Below are positions 15,907-25,812 of a stretch of 64,000 nucleotides of DNA, piece by piece (within the stretch, counting starts at the first letter, position 1; every line of letters starts with the position of its first letter). The translations under genes were made by a program, and so were the position numbers. The stretch comes from Streptomyces lomondensis (lineage in GTDB: Bacteria > Actinomycetota > Actinomycetes > Streptomycetales > Streptomycetaceae): the NCBI RefSeq assembly GCF_014651035.1, contig NZ_BMWC01000005.1:62001-126000 (forward strand), written 5' to 3'. The notes under the pieces were generated by a model. That model did not search any database and was not told the DNA's origin. It was given only the letters and a program-made list of their open reading frames with translations.

Positions 15907-16968
15907 GTGGCGAACACCCCTGCCCTGGCACCGGACATGACCGACCGCGACCTGCTCGTACGCCTCGTCTTCGGCAGCATGGCCGCGCAGACCGTTCGCG
16001 CGGCCGTCCGGCTGCGGGTCGTCGAGCTGATCGGCGACACCCCGCGCCCGGCCGCCGACGTGGCCGCCGACGCCGGAGCCGAACCGCAGCCCATGACCCG
16101 GCTGTTGCGCGCCCTGGCGGGCCTCGGCCTGCTGCGGGAACACAGCTTCGGCACCTTCGCGGTGGCCCCCGCGGGCGTACTCCTCGACCCGGGCCGCCCC
16201 GGCTCGCTCACGTCCTTCGTGCGGATGTTCACGGAGCCGGAGATCATCCGCGCCTGGGAGCACCTGGACGACAGCGTCCGCACCGGTGACGTCGCGTTCG
16301 ACGCCGTCTTCGGCACGGACTTCTTCAGCCGTCTCGCCCAGCGGCCCGAGCTGTCCGCCGAGTTCAACGCGGCGATGAGCCAGGCCACCGCGGAGGCCGC
16401 GGCCGTCCTGCCGCACGCCTTCGACTTCGGCCGGTACGCCGCGGTCACGGACGTCGGCGGCGGGGACGGCACCCTCCTGGCCGCCGTGCTCGCCGCGTTC
16501 CCGGGCCTCAAGGGCGTCGTCCTGGACACCTCCGACGGCCTCGCCCAGGCACCCGGGACGCTGCGCCGGCACGGGCTCGCGGACCGCTGCTCCCTGGTCG
16601 CCGGGGACTTCTTCCGCTCGGTGCCGGAGGGCTCGGACCTCTACCTCATGAAGAGCATCCTGCACGACTGGCCGGACGACCGGGCGGTCACGATCCTGCG
16701 GCACTGCCGCGCGGCGCTGCCGTCCGGCGGACGGGTGCTGATCCTGGAACCGGTGCTGCCCGAAACCGTCCCCGGCGGCTCCGGGGGCGTCGACGAGGCG
16801 GCCACCTACCTCAGCGACCTCAACATGCTGGTGAACGTGGGCGGCAGGGAACGCACCCGCACGGACTTCGAGGACCTGTGCCGGGCCGCCGGCCTGTCGC
16901 TCCTCTCGGCCACCCCGCTCCCTGGGGCGGAGCCGTTCTCGCTCCTGGAGGCCGCGGCGGCCGGCTGA
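15907..16968 (+). CDS. SAM-dependent O-methyltransferase (plant-type, acetylserotonin OMT-like)
   Basis: 353 residues, GTG 15907 preceded by AGGAGGA (15894-15900). The N-terminal dimerisation and winged-helix region contains LRVVELIGDTPRPAADVAAD. The SAM-binding motif is VTDVGGGDGTLLAAVLAAFP. The catalytic-base region is LMKSILHDWPDDRAVTIL, where the His is the general base in this family, and LILEPVLPE follows. Such enzymes methylate phenolic or enolic hydroxyls in secondary metabolites. The adjacent AraC gene suggests an inducible modifying or detoxifying role rather than a biosynthetic cluster, since no other biosynthetic genes surround it. Confidence 0.87.
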   Translation: MANTPALAPDMTDRDLLVRLVFGSMAAQTVRAAVRLRVVELIGDTPRPAADVAADAGAEPQPMTRLLRALAGLGLLREHSFGTFAVAPAGVLLDPGRPGSLTSFVRMFTEPEIIRAWEHLDDSVRTGDVAFDAVFGTDFFSRLAQRPELSAEFNAAMSQATAEAAAVLPHAFDFGRYAAVTDVGGGDGTLLAAVLAAFPGLKGVVLDTSDGLAQAPGTLRRHGLADRCSLVAGDFFRSVPEGSDLYLMKSILHDWPDDRAVTILRHCRAALPSGGRVLILEPVLPETVPGGSGGVDEAATYLSDLNMLVNVGGRERTRTDFEDLCRAAGLSLLSATPLPGAEPFSLLEAAAAG

Positions 16969-16975
16969 CCCGGCG

Positions 16976-18127
16976 TCAGGCCACCGACCCGATCCGCCCG
17001 ACCTGCTTCGGCTCCGGCTCGTGATGGATCGGCGTGTGCGCCCCGGTCAGCGAGACCCCGCTGCCGCCGCGCCGCCCGGCGACGATCTCCGCCGCGATCG
17101 ACAGGGCCGTCTCCTCGGGCGTACGGGCCCCGAGGTCGAGGCCGATCGGCGAGTGCAGCCGGCTCAGCTCCAGGTCGGTGACGCCGACGTCACGCAGCCG
17201 GGCGTTGCGGTCGAGGTGGGTCCGCCGGGAGCCCATGGCGCCGACGTAGGCCACCGGCAGCCGCAGCGCCAGCTTCAGCAGCGGGACGTCGAACTTGGCG
17301 TCGTGGGTCAGCACGCACAGGACCGTGCGGGCGTCGACGTCCGTGCGCTCCAGGTAGCGGTGGGGCCAGTCGACGACGATCTCGTCGGCCTCCGGGAAGC
17401 GCGCCCTGGTCGCGAAGACGGGGCGGGCGTCGCACACCGTGACGTGGTAGCCGAGGAACTTGCCGACGCGGACCAGGGCGGAGGCGAAGTCGATCGCGCC
17501 GAACACGATCATGCGGGGCGCGGGGACGGAGGACTCGACCAGGACCGTGAGCGGTGCTCCGCAGCGAGAGCCCTGCTCTCCGATCTCCAGGGTGCCGGTG
17601 CGGCCGGCGTCCAGGAAGGCGCCCGCCTCGGCGGCGACCGTGCGGTCCAGTTCCGGGTGGGCGCCGAAGCCGCCCTCGTAGGTGCCGTCGGGGCGGACCA
17701 GCAGGGCCCGGCCCGTCAGTTCGCGCGGGCCCGACACGATCCGCGCCACCGCCGCCGCCTCCCCTCGGGCGGCGGCGGTGAGCGCGGACGCGACCACCGG
17801 GCGGACCGGATCGCCGGCCCGTACCGGGGTGACCAGGATGTCGATGACGCCGCCGCAGGTCAGGCCCACGGCGAAGGCGTCGTCGTCGCTGTATCCGAAG
17901 CGCTCCAGGACGGTCTCGCCGTCCCGCAGCGCCTGCTCGCACAGCTCGTAGACCGCGCCCTCCACGCAGCCGCCGGAGACCGAGCCGATCGCCGTGCCGT
18001 CGGCGTCCACCGCGAGCGCGGCGCCGGGCTGGCGGGGCGCGCTGCCGCCGACGGCCACCACGGTGGCCACGGCGAAGTCACGGCCCTGCCCGACCCACCG
18101 GTTCAGCTCCTCGGCGATGTCCAGCAT
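16976..18127 (-). CDS. xdhC: XdhC/CoxI-family molybdenum cofactor maturation protein
   Basis: 383 residues, ATG 18127. The N-terminal XdhC/CoxI domain has TVVAVGGSAPRQPGAALAV, GSVSGGCVEGAVYE and LTCGGVIDILV. The C-terminal Rossmann domain has MIVFGAIDFASALVRVGKFLG, DARPVFATRARFPEAD and YVGAMGSRRTH, ending in LHSPIGLDLGARTPEETALSIAAEIV. Known XdhC binds and sulfurates molybdenum cofactor for insertion into xanthine dehydrogenase. It is the last gene after the permease (36-base gap) and follows the three xdh subunit genes, so this role is well supported. Confidence 0.9.
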   Translation of the reverse strand: MLDIAEELNRWVGQGRDFAVATVVAVGGSAPRQPGAALAVDADGTAIGSVSGGCVEGAVYELCEQALRDGETVLERFGYSDDDAFAVGLTCGGVIDILVTPVRAGDPVRPVVASALTAAARGEAAAVARIVSGPRELTGRALLVRPDGTYEGGFGAHPELDRTVAAEAGAFLDAGRTGTLEIGEQGSRCGAPLTVLVESSVPAPRMIVFGAIDFASALVRVGKFLGYHVTVCDARPVFATRARFPEADEIVVDWPHRYLERTDVDARTVLCVLTHDAKFDVPLLKLALRLPVAYVGAMGSRRTHLDRNARLRDVGVTDLELSRLHSPIGLDLGARTPEETALSIAAEIVAGRRGGSGVSLTGAHTPIHHEPEPKQVGRIGSVA

Positions 18128-18163
18128 CTGTCTCGGTCTCCTTCGGCGTGTGGTCCGTGGGCG

Positions 18164-19621
18164 TCAGTGGACGCCCAGCCAGCTCTCGATCGGGTTGAGG
18201 GCGAAGTACACGAGGAACACCGCCGTGAGGACCCACATGAAGGCGCCGATCTCGCGCACCTTGCCATGGGCGGTCTTGATGGCGACGTAGGAGATGACGC
18301 CCGCGGCGACACCGGTGGTGATGGTGTACGTGAAGGGCATCAGCACGACCGTCAGGAACACCGGGACGGCGGTGGCCCGGTCGGCCCAGTCCACGTGCCG
18401 GGCGTTCATCAGCATCATCGCGCCGATGACGACGAGGGCGGCGGACGCGACCTCCTGCGGCACGATCGCCGTGAGCGGCGTGAAGAACAGGCAGGCCGCG
18501 AAGAACAGCCCCGTCACCACGGACGCCAGGCCCGTGCGCGCACCCTCGCCGACACCCGTGGCCGACTCGATGAACACCGTCTGGCCCGAGCCGCCGGACA
18601 CGCCTCCGATCGCGCCGCCGGCGCCGTCGATGAACAGCGCCTTGGACAGGCCCGGCATCCGGCCCTTGGCGTCGGCGAGCTTGGCCTCGGTGCCGACGCC
18701 GATGATGGTGGCCATGGCGTCGAAGAACCCGGCCAGCACCAGCGTGAAGACGATCATGCCGACGGTCATCGCGCCGACCTGGCCCCAGCCGCCGAACTCC
18801 ACGTCCCCGAAGAGCGAGAAGTCGGGCATGGAGACGGCGCTGCCGTGCATTTCGGGGGCGCCGGCCGCCCACTGCTTGGGGTCGACGACGCCGGCGGCGT
18901 TCAGGACCGCGGCCACGACCGTGCCGCCGACGATGCCGATGAGGATGGCGCCCGGGATGTTCCGGGCCTGGAGCATGAAGATCAGCAGCAGCGTGCCGGA
19001 GAAGAGCAGGACCGGCCAGCCGGCCAGTTCGCCCGCCGGGCCGAGCGTGACCGGAGTGGCCTCCCCCTGGTGCACGAAACCGGACTTGTAGAAGCCGATG
19101 AGGGCGATGAACAGGCCGATGCCCATGGTGATGCCGTGCTTGAGCGCGAGCGGGATCGCGTTCATGATCATCTCGCGCAGGCCGGTGACGACCAGCAGCA
19201 TGATGACCACGCCGTACATCACGCACATGCCCATCGCCTGCGGCCAGGTCATCTCGGGCGCGACCTGGGAGGCGAGGACCCCGGAGACGGACAGGCCCGC
19301 GGCGAGGGCGAGCGGCACCTTGCCGACGAAGCCCATCAGCAGGGTGGTGAGGGCCGCCGCGAACGCGGTCGCGGTGATCAGACCCTGCTGCGCGAGGGTG
19401 TTCCCCGCCACGTCCTTGCCGGACAGGATCAGGGGGTTGAGCAGGAGGATGTACGCCATCGCCATGAAGGTCGTGACGCCGCCGCGCACCTCGCACGCGA
19501 CCGTGGACCCTCTGTCGGATATGTGGAAGTACCGGTCGAGCCAGGACCGTCCGGCCGGGACGCGGGTGCCTTCGCCCGCGTCCTCGGCGGTGGTCCTCGG
19601 CTCTACTGACTGCTGGGTCAT
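18164..19621 (-). CDS. NCS2-family purine permease (AzgA-like)
   Basis: 485 residues from ATG 19621 (a GTG at 19663 would add 14). A polytopic membrane protein with about 12-14 hydrophobic segments. Features: WLDRYFHISDRGSTVACEVRGGVTTFMAMAYILLLNPLIL, the AzgA-type N-terminus, then FFDAMATIIGVGTEAKL and GGVSGGSGQTVFIESATGVGEGARTGLASV. AzgA-type NCS2 transporters carry adenine, guanine or hypoxanthine by proton symport. Placed between xdh subunits and xdhC, it probably supplies hypoxanthine or related purines for oxidation. Confidence 0.88.
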   Translation of the reverse strand: MTQQSVEPRTTAEDAGEGTRVPAGRSWLDRYFHISDRGSTVACEVRGGVTTFMAMAYILLLNPLILSGKDVAGNTLAQQGLITATAFAAALTTLLMGFVGKVPLALAAGLSVSGVLASQVAPEMTWPQAMGMCVMYGVVIMLLVVTGLREMIMNAIPLALKHGITMGIGLFIALIGFYKSGFVHQGEATPVTLGPAGELAGWPVLLFSGTLLLIFMLQARNIPGAILIGIVGGTVVAAVLNAAGVVDPKQWAAGAPEMHGSAVSMPDFSLFGDVEFGGWGQVGAMTVGMIVFTLVLAGFFDAMATIIGVGTEAKLADAKGRMPGLSKALFIDGAGGAIGGVSGGSGQTVFIESATGVGEGARTGLASVVTGLFFAACLFFTPLTAIVPQEVASAALVVIGAMMLMNARHVDWADRATAVPVFLTVVLMPFTYTITTGVAAGVISYVAIKTAHGKVREIGAFMWVLTAVFLVYFALNPIESWLGVH

Positions 19622-19695
19622 GTGGGCCTGCTCCCAAGTTTCAAAGGGGGTTGGGACGTTCACGACCCGGGGGACGGCCCGAGACGAACTGGGGC

Positions 19696-19719
19696 CCTGG
19701 GGGACCTGGGTCCCCCAGG
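19696..19719 (-). terminator. Hairpin after the xanthine dehydrogenase genes
   Basis: A perfect 10-bp stem (CCTGGGGGAC / GTCCCCCAGG) with a CTGG loop lies 14 bases beyond the stop of the molybdenum subunit on the minus strand and 75 bases before the permease start. It lacks a long U-tract, as usual in Streptomyces. It may reduce read-through, so the permease and xdhC may be expressed at lower level or from their own promoter. Confidence 0.6.
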
Positions 19720-19732
19720 ACGACTCGACTGC

Positions 19733-22129
19733 TCAGCCCGCGGAGAGCTGCGTACCCGTCAGGTGCTCGGGCCGTACCGGGGTCCGGTTCAGCTCGAGCC
19801 CGGTCGCGTCGCGGATCGCCGCGAGCACGGCCGGAGTCGACGACAGGGTGGGGGCCTCGCCGATGCCGCGCAGCCCGTACGGGGCGTGCTCGTCGGCGAG
19901 TTCGAGCACGTCGACCGGGATGGTCGGCGTGTCGAGGATGGTGGGGATCAGGTAGTCCGTGAAGGAGGGGTTCTTCACCTTCGCCGTCTTCGGGTCGACG
20001 ACGATCTCCTCCATGACCGCCACGCCCAGGCCCTGCGTCGTGCCGCCCTGGATCTGGCCCAGCACGGACAGCGGGTTGAGCGCCTTGCCGACGTCCTGGG
20101 CGCAGGCCAGCTCGATGACCTTCACCAGGCCCAGCTCGGTGTCGACCTCGACGACGGCGCGGTGCGCGGCGAAGGAGTACTGGACGTGCCCGTTGCCCTG
20201 GCCGGTGCGCAGGTCGAAGGGCTCGGTCGGCCGGTGCCGCCACTCCTCCTCGACCTCCACGACCTCGTCCTCCAGGACGTCGGCCAGGTCGCCGAGGACC
20301 TCGCCGCCGTCGGTGACGACCTTGCCGCCCTCCAGGAGGAGTTCGGCGGTGGCCCAGGCCGGGTGGTAGGAGCCGAACTTGCGGCGGCCGATCTCCAGCA
20401 CCTTTTCGCGGACGAGCTCGCAGGCATTCTTGACGGCGCCACCGGTGACGTACGTCTGCCGTGAGGCCGACGTCGAACCGGCGCTGCCCACCTGCGTGTC
20501 GGCCGGGTTGATGGTCACCTGCGTGACGCCCAGTTCGGTGCGGGCGATCTGCGCGTGGACCGTGACACCGCCCTGGCCGACCTCGGCCATGGCCGTGTGG
20601 ACGGTGACGACGGGCTCGCCGCCCACCACCTCCATCCGGACCTTCGCGGTGGAGTAGTCGTCGAACCCCTCGGAGAAGCCCACGTTCTTGATGCCGACGG
20701 CGTAGCCGACCCCGCGTACGACGCCTTCCCCGTGCGTGGTGTTGGACAGGCCGCCCGGCAGCTGCCGTACGTCGGCGCCCTCGCTGGACTCCCACTGGCG
20801 CTCCGGCGGCATCGGCATCGCCTTGACACGGCGCAGGAGTTCGGCGACCGGGGCCGGGGAGTCGACCGGCTGCCCGGTGGGCATGAGGGTGCCCTGTTCC
20901 ATGGCGTTGAGCTGCCGGAACTCCACCGGGTCCATGCCGAGTTCCTTCGCCAGCTTGTCCATCTGCGCCTCGTAGGCGAAGCACGCCTGGACCGCGCCGA
21001 AGCCGCGCATGGCGCCGCAGGGCGGGTTGTTGGTGTAGAGGGCGATGGCCTCGATGTCCACGTCGTCGATCACGTACGGGCCGACGGACAGGGAGGAGGC
21101 GTTGCCGACGACGGCCGGGGAGGCGGAGGCGTAGGCGCCGCCGTCCAGGACGATCCGGCACTTCATGTGGGTGAGCTTGCCGTCCCTGGTGGCCCCGTGC
21201 TCGTAATAGAGCTTCGCGGGGTGGCGGTGGACGTGCCCGAAGAAGGACTCGAACCGGTTGTAGACGATCTTGACCGGCTTGCCCGTGCGCAGCGCCAGCA
21301 GGCAGGCGTGGATCTGCATCGACAGGTCCTCGCGGCCGCCGAAGGCGCCGCCGACGCCGGCCAGCGTCATGCGCACCTTCTCCTCGGGCAGGCCGAGCAC
21401 GGGCGCGATCTGGCGCAGGTCGCTGTGCAGCCACTGGGTGGCGATGTAGAGGTGGACGCCGCCGTCCTCCTCCGGCACGGCGAGGCCGGACTCGGGACCG
21501 AGGAAGGCCTGGTCCTGCATGCCGAAGGTGTACTCGCCCTCGACGATGACGTCCGCCCGCTTGCGGGCTTCCGCCACGTCGCCGCGGACGATCGGCTGAC
21601 GGTGGACGATGTTCGGGTGCGGGACGTGTCCGGCGTGGTGGTCGTCGCGGTTCTCGTGGACCAGGATCGCGTCGGGCGCGGTCGCGGAGGCCTCGTCGGT
21701 GATGACGGGCAGGTCGCGGTAGTCGACCTTGATCTTCGCGGCGGCGCGGCGCGCGGTCTCCGGGTGGTCGGCGGCGACGATCGCCACCGGCTCGCCGTGG
21801 TGGCGGACCTTGCCGTGGGCGAGGACCGGGGTGTCCTGGATCTCCAGCCCGTAGTTCTTCACGTCCGTGGGCAGGTCGTCGTAGGTCAGCACGGCGTAGA
21901 CGCCCGGCATGGCCAGGGCCTCGCTGGTGTCGATCGACACGATCTCGGCGTGCGCGACGGTCGACCGGAGGATCTGCCCCCACAGCATGTCCTCGTGCCA
22001 CATGTCGGACGAGTACGCGAACTCGCCGGTGACCTTGAGGGTGCCGTCCGGGCGGAGCGTGGACTCGCCGATGCCGCCCTTGGTCTGGGACCCCTGGGTG
22101 ATTTTGGTGGGTGCGCCGTTGGGCGACAT
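19733..22129 (-). CDS. Xanthine dehydrogenase molybdopterin-binding subunit
   Basis: 798 residues, ATG 22129 with GAGGAGGT eight bases upstream. Typical landmarks of the xanthine oxidase large subunit are in order: RPDGTLKVTGEFAYSSDM, MQDQAFLGPESG, GGAFGGREDLSMQ, CGAMRGFGAVQACFAYEAQ, EVGQGGVTVHAQIARTELGV, QDVGKALNPLSVLGQIQGG and the C-terminal LRGIGEAPTLSSTPAV with the catalytic glutamate. It would oxidise hypoxanthine and xanthine to urate with electrons passing to the 2Fe-2S and FAD subunits. Other members of the family oxidise aldehydes or nicotinate, but PucR, the purine permease and XdhC support a purine substrate. Confidence 0.9.
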   Translation of the reverse strand: MSPNGAPTKITQGSQTKGGIGESTLRPDGTLKVTGEFAYSSDMWHEDMLWGQILRSTVAHAEIVSIDTSEALAMPGVYAVLTYDDLPTDVKNYGLEIQDTPVLAHGKVRHHGEPVAIVAADHPETARRAAAKIKVDYRDLPVITDEASATAPDAILVHENRDDHHAGHVPHPNIVHRQPIVRGDVAEARKRADVIVEGEYTFGMQDQAFLGPESGLAVPEEDGGVHLYIATQWLHSDLRQIAPVLGLPEEKVRMTLAGVGGAFGGREDLSMQIHACLLALRTGKPVKIVYNRFESFFGHVHRHPAKLYYEHGATRDGKLTHMKCRIVLDGGAYASASPAVVGNASSLSVGPYVIDDVDIEAIALYTNNPPCGAMRGFGAVQACFAYEAQMDKLAKELGMDPVEFRQLNAMEQGTLMPTGQPVDSPAPVAELLRRVKAMPMPPERQWESSEGADVRQLPGGLSNTTHGEGVVRGVGYAVGIKNVGFSEGFDDYSTAKVRMEVVGGEPVVTVHTAMAEVGQGGVTVHAQIARTELGVTQVTINPADTQVGSAGSTSASRQTYVTGGAVKNACELVREKVLEIGRRKFGSYHPAWATAELLLEGGKVVTDGGEVLGDLADVLEDEVVEVEEEWRHRPTEPFDLRTGQGNGHVQYSFAAHRAVVEVDTELGLVKVIELACAQDVGKALNPLSVLGQIQGGTTQGLGVAVMEEIVVDPKTAKVKNPSFTDYLIPTILDTPTIPVDVLELADEHAPYGLRGIGEAPTLSSTPAVLAAIRDATGLELNRTPVRPEHLTGTQLSAG

Positions 22130-22131
22130 GC

Positions 22132-22712
<581 letters not shown>

Positions 22713-22713
<1 letters not shown>

Positions 22714-23612
22714 TACGCAGCGCCCCCCTTTCGATAGGCGGTGCGGCCGGCGCCGCGGTAGGACTCCCAGGTCCAGGTCAGCGTGCGGCGGGCCATGACG
22801 CCGACCGCGTGGCGGCGGTAGCTCGCGGTGCCCCGGACGTCGTCGATGGGGTTGCAGGCGGCGGAGCACAGGTCCGCGAACTGCTTGGCGACCGACGGGG
22901 TGATGATCTTCCCGTTGTCCCAGAAGCCGCCCTCCTCCAGAGCGGCGTTCAGGAACTCCTCGGCGGCCTTGGCCCGGACGGGCGTGGGGGCGGCGGAACC
23001 GATCCCGGTCCGTACGGTCCGCGTCTCGGGGTGCAGCGCGAGCCCGAAGGCGCACACGGCGATGACCATCGCGTTCCTTGTCCCCACCTTGGAGAACTGC
23101 TGCGGCCCGTCGGCCTTCTTCACATGCACGGCCCGGATCAGCTCGTCCGCCGCCAGCGCGTTGCGCTTCACGCCCGTGTAGAACGCGTCGATCGGGATGC
23201 GGCGCGAGCCGCGCACCGACTCGACCTCCACCTCGGCGCCCGCGGCGAGCAGGGCGGGGTGGGCGTCGCCGGCCGGGGAGGCGGTGCCGAGGTTGCCGCC
23301 GACGCCGCCGCGGTTGCGGATCTGCGGGGAGGCGACCGTGTGCGAGGCGAGGGCGAGCCCCGGCAGCTCGGCGCGCAGGTGCTCCATGATCTTCGTGTAG
23401 GGCACGGAGGCACCCAGCCGTACGCTCTCCTCGCCGACCTCCCACTCGGAGAGCTCGCCGATGCGGTTCAGGTCCATGAGGTACTCGGGCCGGCGGTGGT
23501 CGAAGTTGATCTCGACCATCACGTCGGTGCCACCCGCAATCGGCACAGCTGTGGGGTGCTCGGCTTTCGCGGCGAGCGCCTCCTCCCAGCTGGCGGGGCG
23601 AAGGAAGTCCAT
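22713..23612 (-). CDS. Xanthine dehydrogenase FAD-binding subunit
   Basis: 299 residues, ATG 23612 after a GAGAG site. CoxM/XdhB-type FAD domain: FLRPASWEEALAA, VPIAGGTDVMVEINFD, then ASPQIRNRGGVGGNLGTASPAGDAHPALLAAGAEVEV, the two glycine-rich FAD loops, and a C-terminal CO_deh_flav region. It passes electrons to NAD+ or another acceptor. First gene of the xdh operon, divergent from pucR across 377 bases. Length is normal for the family. Confidence 0.92.
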
Positions 23613-23989
23613 GACCGGCTCTCTTCTTCGTCTTCTCGTGGGGCGTTCAGATTGAGCCAATCCGTGTGCGGCGGTCCCGGCTCGTTCATGTGCTGTTCAC
23701 GCGTAATGGACTCAGTACACAGCGCGGTGCTCCGACGGGGTCAGTCACGGAAACCATGAAGGAGTTGGCTGGCCAGGAGAGGCATCTTGTAGATTCGTAT
23801 GAACGGAGGCCATCAGAAACCTCCTCGTTTTCCTGGGGAAACGTGCGACACAGCCGCGTGACCTGGGACACAGCCGGGACACGGCTCGAGGGACAGGAAC
23901 AGCGCTCACCAGCTCCCCGAACAGGCGTTCAACCCGTACCCCACCAAGATCCACCATAGATTTCGAGACAAAGAACGGCGGCGACGAGA
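23613..23989. promoter_or_regulatory. Divergent xdh / pucR control region
   Basis: No gene is convincing in these 377 bases. Features seen: direct repeats GACACAGCCG at 23847-23856 and 23867-23876 (20-base period) followed by GACACGGC at 23878-23885. There is a possible plus-strand promoter TTGGCT (23765-23770), 19 bases, TAGATT (23790-23795). A small GGAGG...CCTCC stem lies at about 23804-23825. The repeats sit about 105-145 bases before pucR and are candidate regulator sites. Confidence 0.4.
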
Positions 23990-25663
23990 ATGCGGCTGCG
24001 CGCACTGCTGGACACGGACGCGCTGGGCCTCAAGCTGCTCGGCGGCGAGGACGAGCTGGACCGCACCGTGCGGGGTGTGATGACCACCGACCTGCGCGAC
24101 CCGAGCCGCTACCTCTCGGGCGGCGAGCTGGTGCTCACGGGCCTGGCCTGGCGCCGGGACGCCGCGGACTCGGAGCCGTTCGTCCGCATCCTGGTGCAGG
24201 CCGGGGTGGCGGCCCTGGCCGCGGGCGAGGCCGAGCTCGGCGACGTACCGGAGGACCTGGTCGCGGCCTGCGCCCGGCACCGCCTCCCGCTCTTCGCGGT
24301 GCACGAGTCGGTGGCCTTCGCGACGATCACCGAGCACGTCGTACGGCAGGTCTCCGGCGAGCGCGCCGGCGACCTCGCGGCGGTGGTCGACCGCCACCGC
24401 CGGATGATGACCTCGGGTCCGGCGGGCGGCGGCCCGGACGTGGTCCTGGACCTGCTGGGCTCGGACCTGGACCTGCGCGCCTGGGTCCTCTCCCCCACCG
24501 GCCGCCTGATCGCGGGCCCGAAGACCTCGGGCCCGGCCCTGCCCCCCGAGGCCTGCGGGAAGCTCGCGGCGGAACACCTGACCGCCACCCGCACCGGCCG
24601 CCGCGGCCCCCACCGCGTGATCCTGGGGGCCACCACCTACTCGCTCTTCCCGATCCGCTCCACCGGCCGCTCCCCGCAGACCACCCGGGACGCCCGCGAG
24701 ACCGTCCTCTCCGACTGGCTGCTGGCCGTCGAGGCGGACGCCGGCGACTGGGCCGAGGAACGCCTCGACCTGCTGCACGGCGTCACCCAGCTGATCGCGG
24801 TCGAGCGGGACCGCCGGGACGCGGCCCGCACGGTCCGCCGCCGCCTCGCCCAGGAGGTCCTGGAACTCGTCCAGACGGGCGCGGCCCCCGCCGAGATCGC
24901 CGCGCGGCTGCGCGTCGCCGCCCCCGTCCTGCTGCCCGGCCTGGGCGCCGCGCCGCACTGGCAGGTGGTCGTGGCCCGCGTCGACTGGGACGGCGACGAG
25001 ATCGAGGGCGGCCCGGTCGCCCAGGCCCTGCTGGAGGAGATCCTCGTCGACCCGCAGTCCGCCGGGCCGGAGCACGCCGACCGCATCGCCGTCGCCCACA
25101 CCGGCGACGAGGCCGTCGCCCTGGTCCCCCTCCCCGCCGTCTCCACGGAGCACGACGGCTCGGAGACCGGCGTCCTCGCCGACGCCCTCCTGGAGTCCGT
25201 ACGGGACCCCCTCGCGGCCGGCCTGGACGGCGACGGCCGTCTCACCCTCGGCGTCAGCGCGGCGGTGCACTCGGCGGAGGGCCTGCGCGGCGCCCTGGAG
25301 GAGGCCCGGCACGCCCGCCGCGTGGCGGCGGCCCGCCCGGGCCGGGTCTGCGCGGCGGGCCACCAGGAACTGGCCTCCCACGTCCTGCTGCTCCCCTTCG
25401 TCCCCGACGACGTCCGCCGCGCCTTCACGGCCCGCCTGCTGGACCCCCTGCGGGACTACGACCGCCGCCACCGGGCCGAACTCATCCCCACCCTGGAAGC
25501 CTTCCTGGACTGCGACGGCTCCTGGACCCGCTGCGCCACCCGCCTCCACCTGCACGTCAACACGCTGCGCTACCGGGTGGGCCGCATCGAGCAGTTGACG
25601 GGCCGTGACCTGTCGCGGCTGGAGGACAAGCTGGACTTCTTCCTGGCCCTGCGGATGAGCTGA
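23990..25663 (+). CDS. pucR: PucR-family transcriptional regulator of purine catabolism
   Basis: 557 residues, ATG 23990 with no strong ribosome site. N-terminal PucR sensor: RALLDTDALGLKLLGGEDELDRTVRGVMTTDL, DPSRYLSGGELVLTGLAWRR. A central GGDEF-like CdaR region follows around residues 290-420. The C-terminal HTH_30 domain is complete: LIPTLEAFLDCDGSWTRCATRLHLHVNTLRYRVGRIEQLTGRDL. Divergent position next to the xdh genes indicates that it controls them; whether it activates or represses cannot be read from sequence. Confidence 0.9.
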   Translation: MRLRALLDTDALGLKLLGGEDELDRTVRGVMTTDLRDPSRYLSGGELVLTGLAWRRDAADSEPFVRILVQAGVAALAAGEAELGDVPEDLVAACARHRLPLFAVHESVAFATITEHVVRQVSGERAGDLAAVVDRHRRMMTSGPAGGGPDVVLDLLGSDLDLRAWVLSPTGRLIAGPKTSGPALPPEACGKLAAEHLTATRTGRRGPHRVILGATTYSLFPIRSTGRSPQTTRDARETVLSDWLLAVEADAGDWAEERLDLLHGVTQLIAVERDRRDAARTVRRRLAQEVLELVQTGAAPAEIAARLRVAAPVLLPGLGAAPHWQVVVARVDWDGDEIEGGPVAQALLEEILVDPQSAGPEHADRIAVAHTGDEAVALVPLPAVSTEHDGSETGVLADALLESVRDPLAAGLDGDGRLTLGVSAAVHSAEGLRGALEEARHARRVAAARPGRVCAAGHQELASHVLLLPFVPDDVRRAFTARLLDPLRDYDRRHRAELIPTLEAFLDCDGSWTRCATRLHLHVNTLRYRVGRIEQLTGRDLSRLEDKLDFFLALRMS

Positions 25664-25668
25664 GAACC

Positions 25669-25699
25669 GGGGTGCCCCGGCCCAAACACGGGGCGCCCC
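25669..25699 (+). terminator. Hairpin after pucR
   Basis: GGGGTGCCCC (25669-25678) pairs with GGGGCGCCCC (25690-25699), a 10-bp stem with one wobble and an 11-base loop, starting five bases after the pucR stop. Confidence 0.65.
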
Positions 25700-25714
25700 T
25701 GAGTCCCACGACTT

Positions 25715-25730
25715 TGTGAAATCCTTCACC
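25715..25730. promoter_or_regulatory. Rex-like operator
   Basis: TGTGAA-ATCC-TTCACC matches the redox regulator Rex site described for Streptomyces (TGTGAA, four bases, TTCACA) at 11 of 12 fixed positions. It lies 83 bases before the next gene. A possible promoter TTGGCC (25738) to TGAGAT (25762) would put it just upstream of the -35. Confidence 0.4.
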
Positions 25731-25812
25731 CACCCTCTTGGCCCGGCCCCGCGATTCGTGCTGAGATGCCGCCACCACTCAACAGCTCGATGGCGTGCTC
25801 GGGGAGGGCAAC

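Noticed and set aside
23799..23861. Twenty-codon frame upstream of pucR with an embedded GGAGG/CCTCC stem
   Set aside because: No ribosome site ahead of it and the possible -10 ends only a few bases before its ATG. Without translation data it is not supported as a leader peptide.
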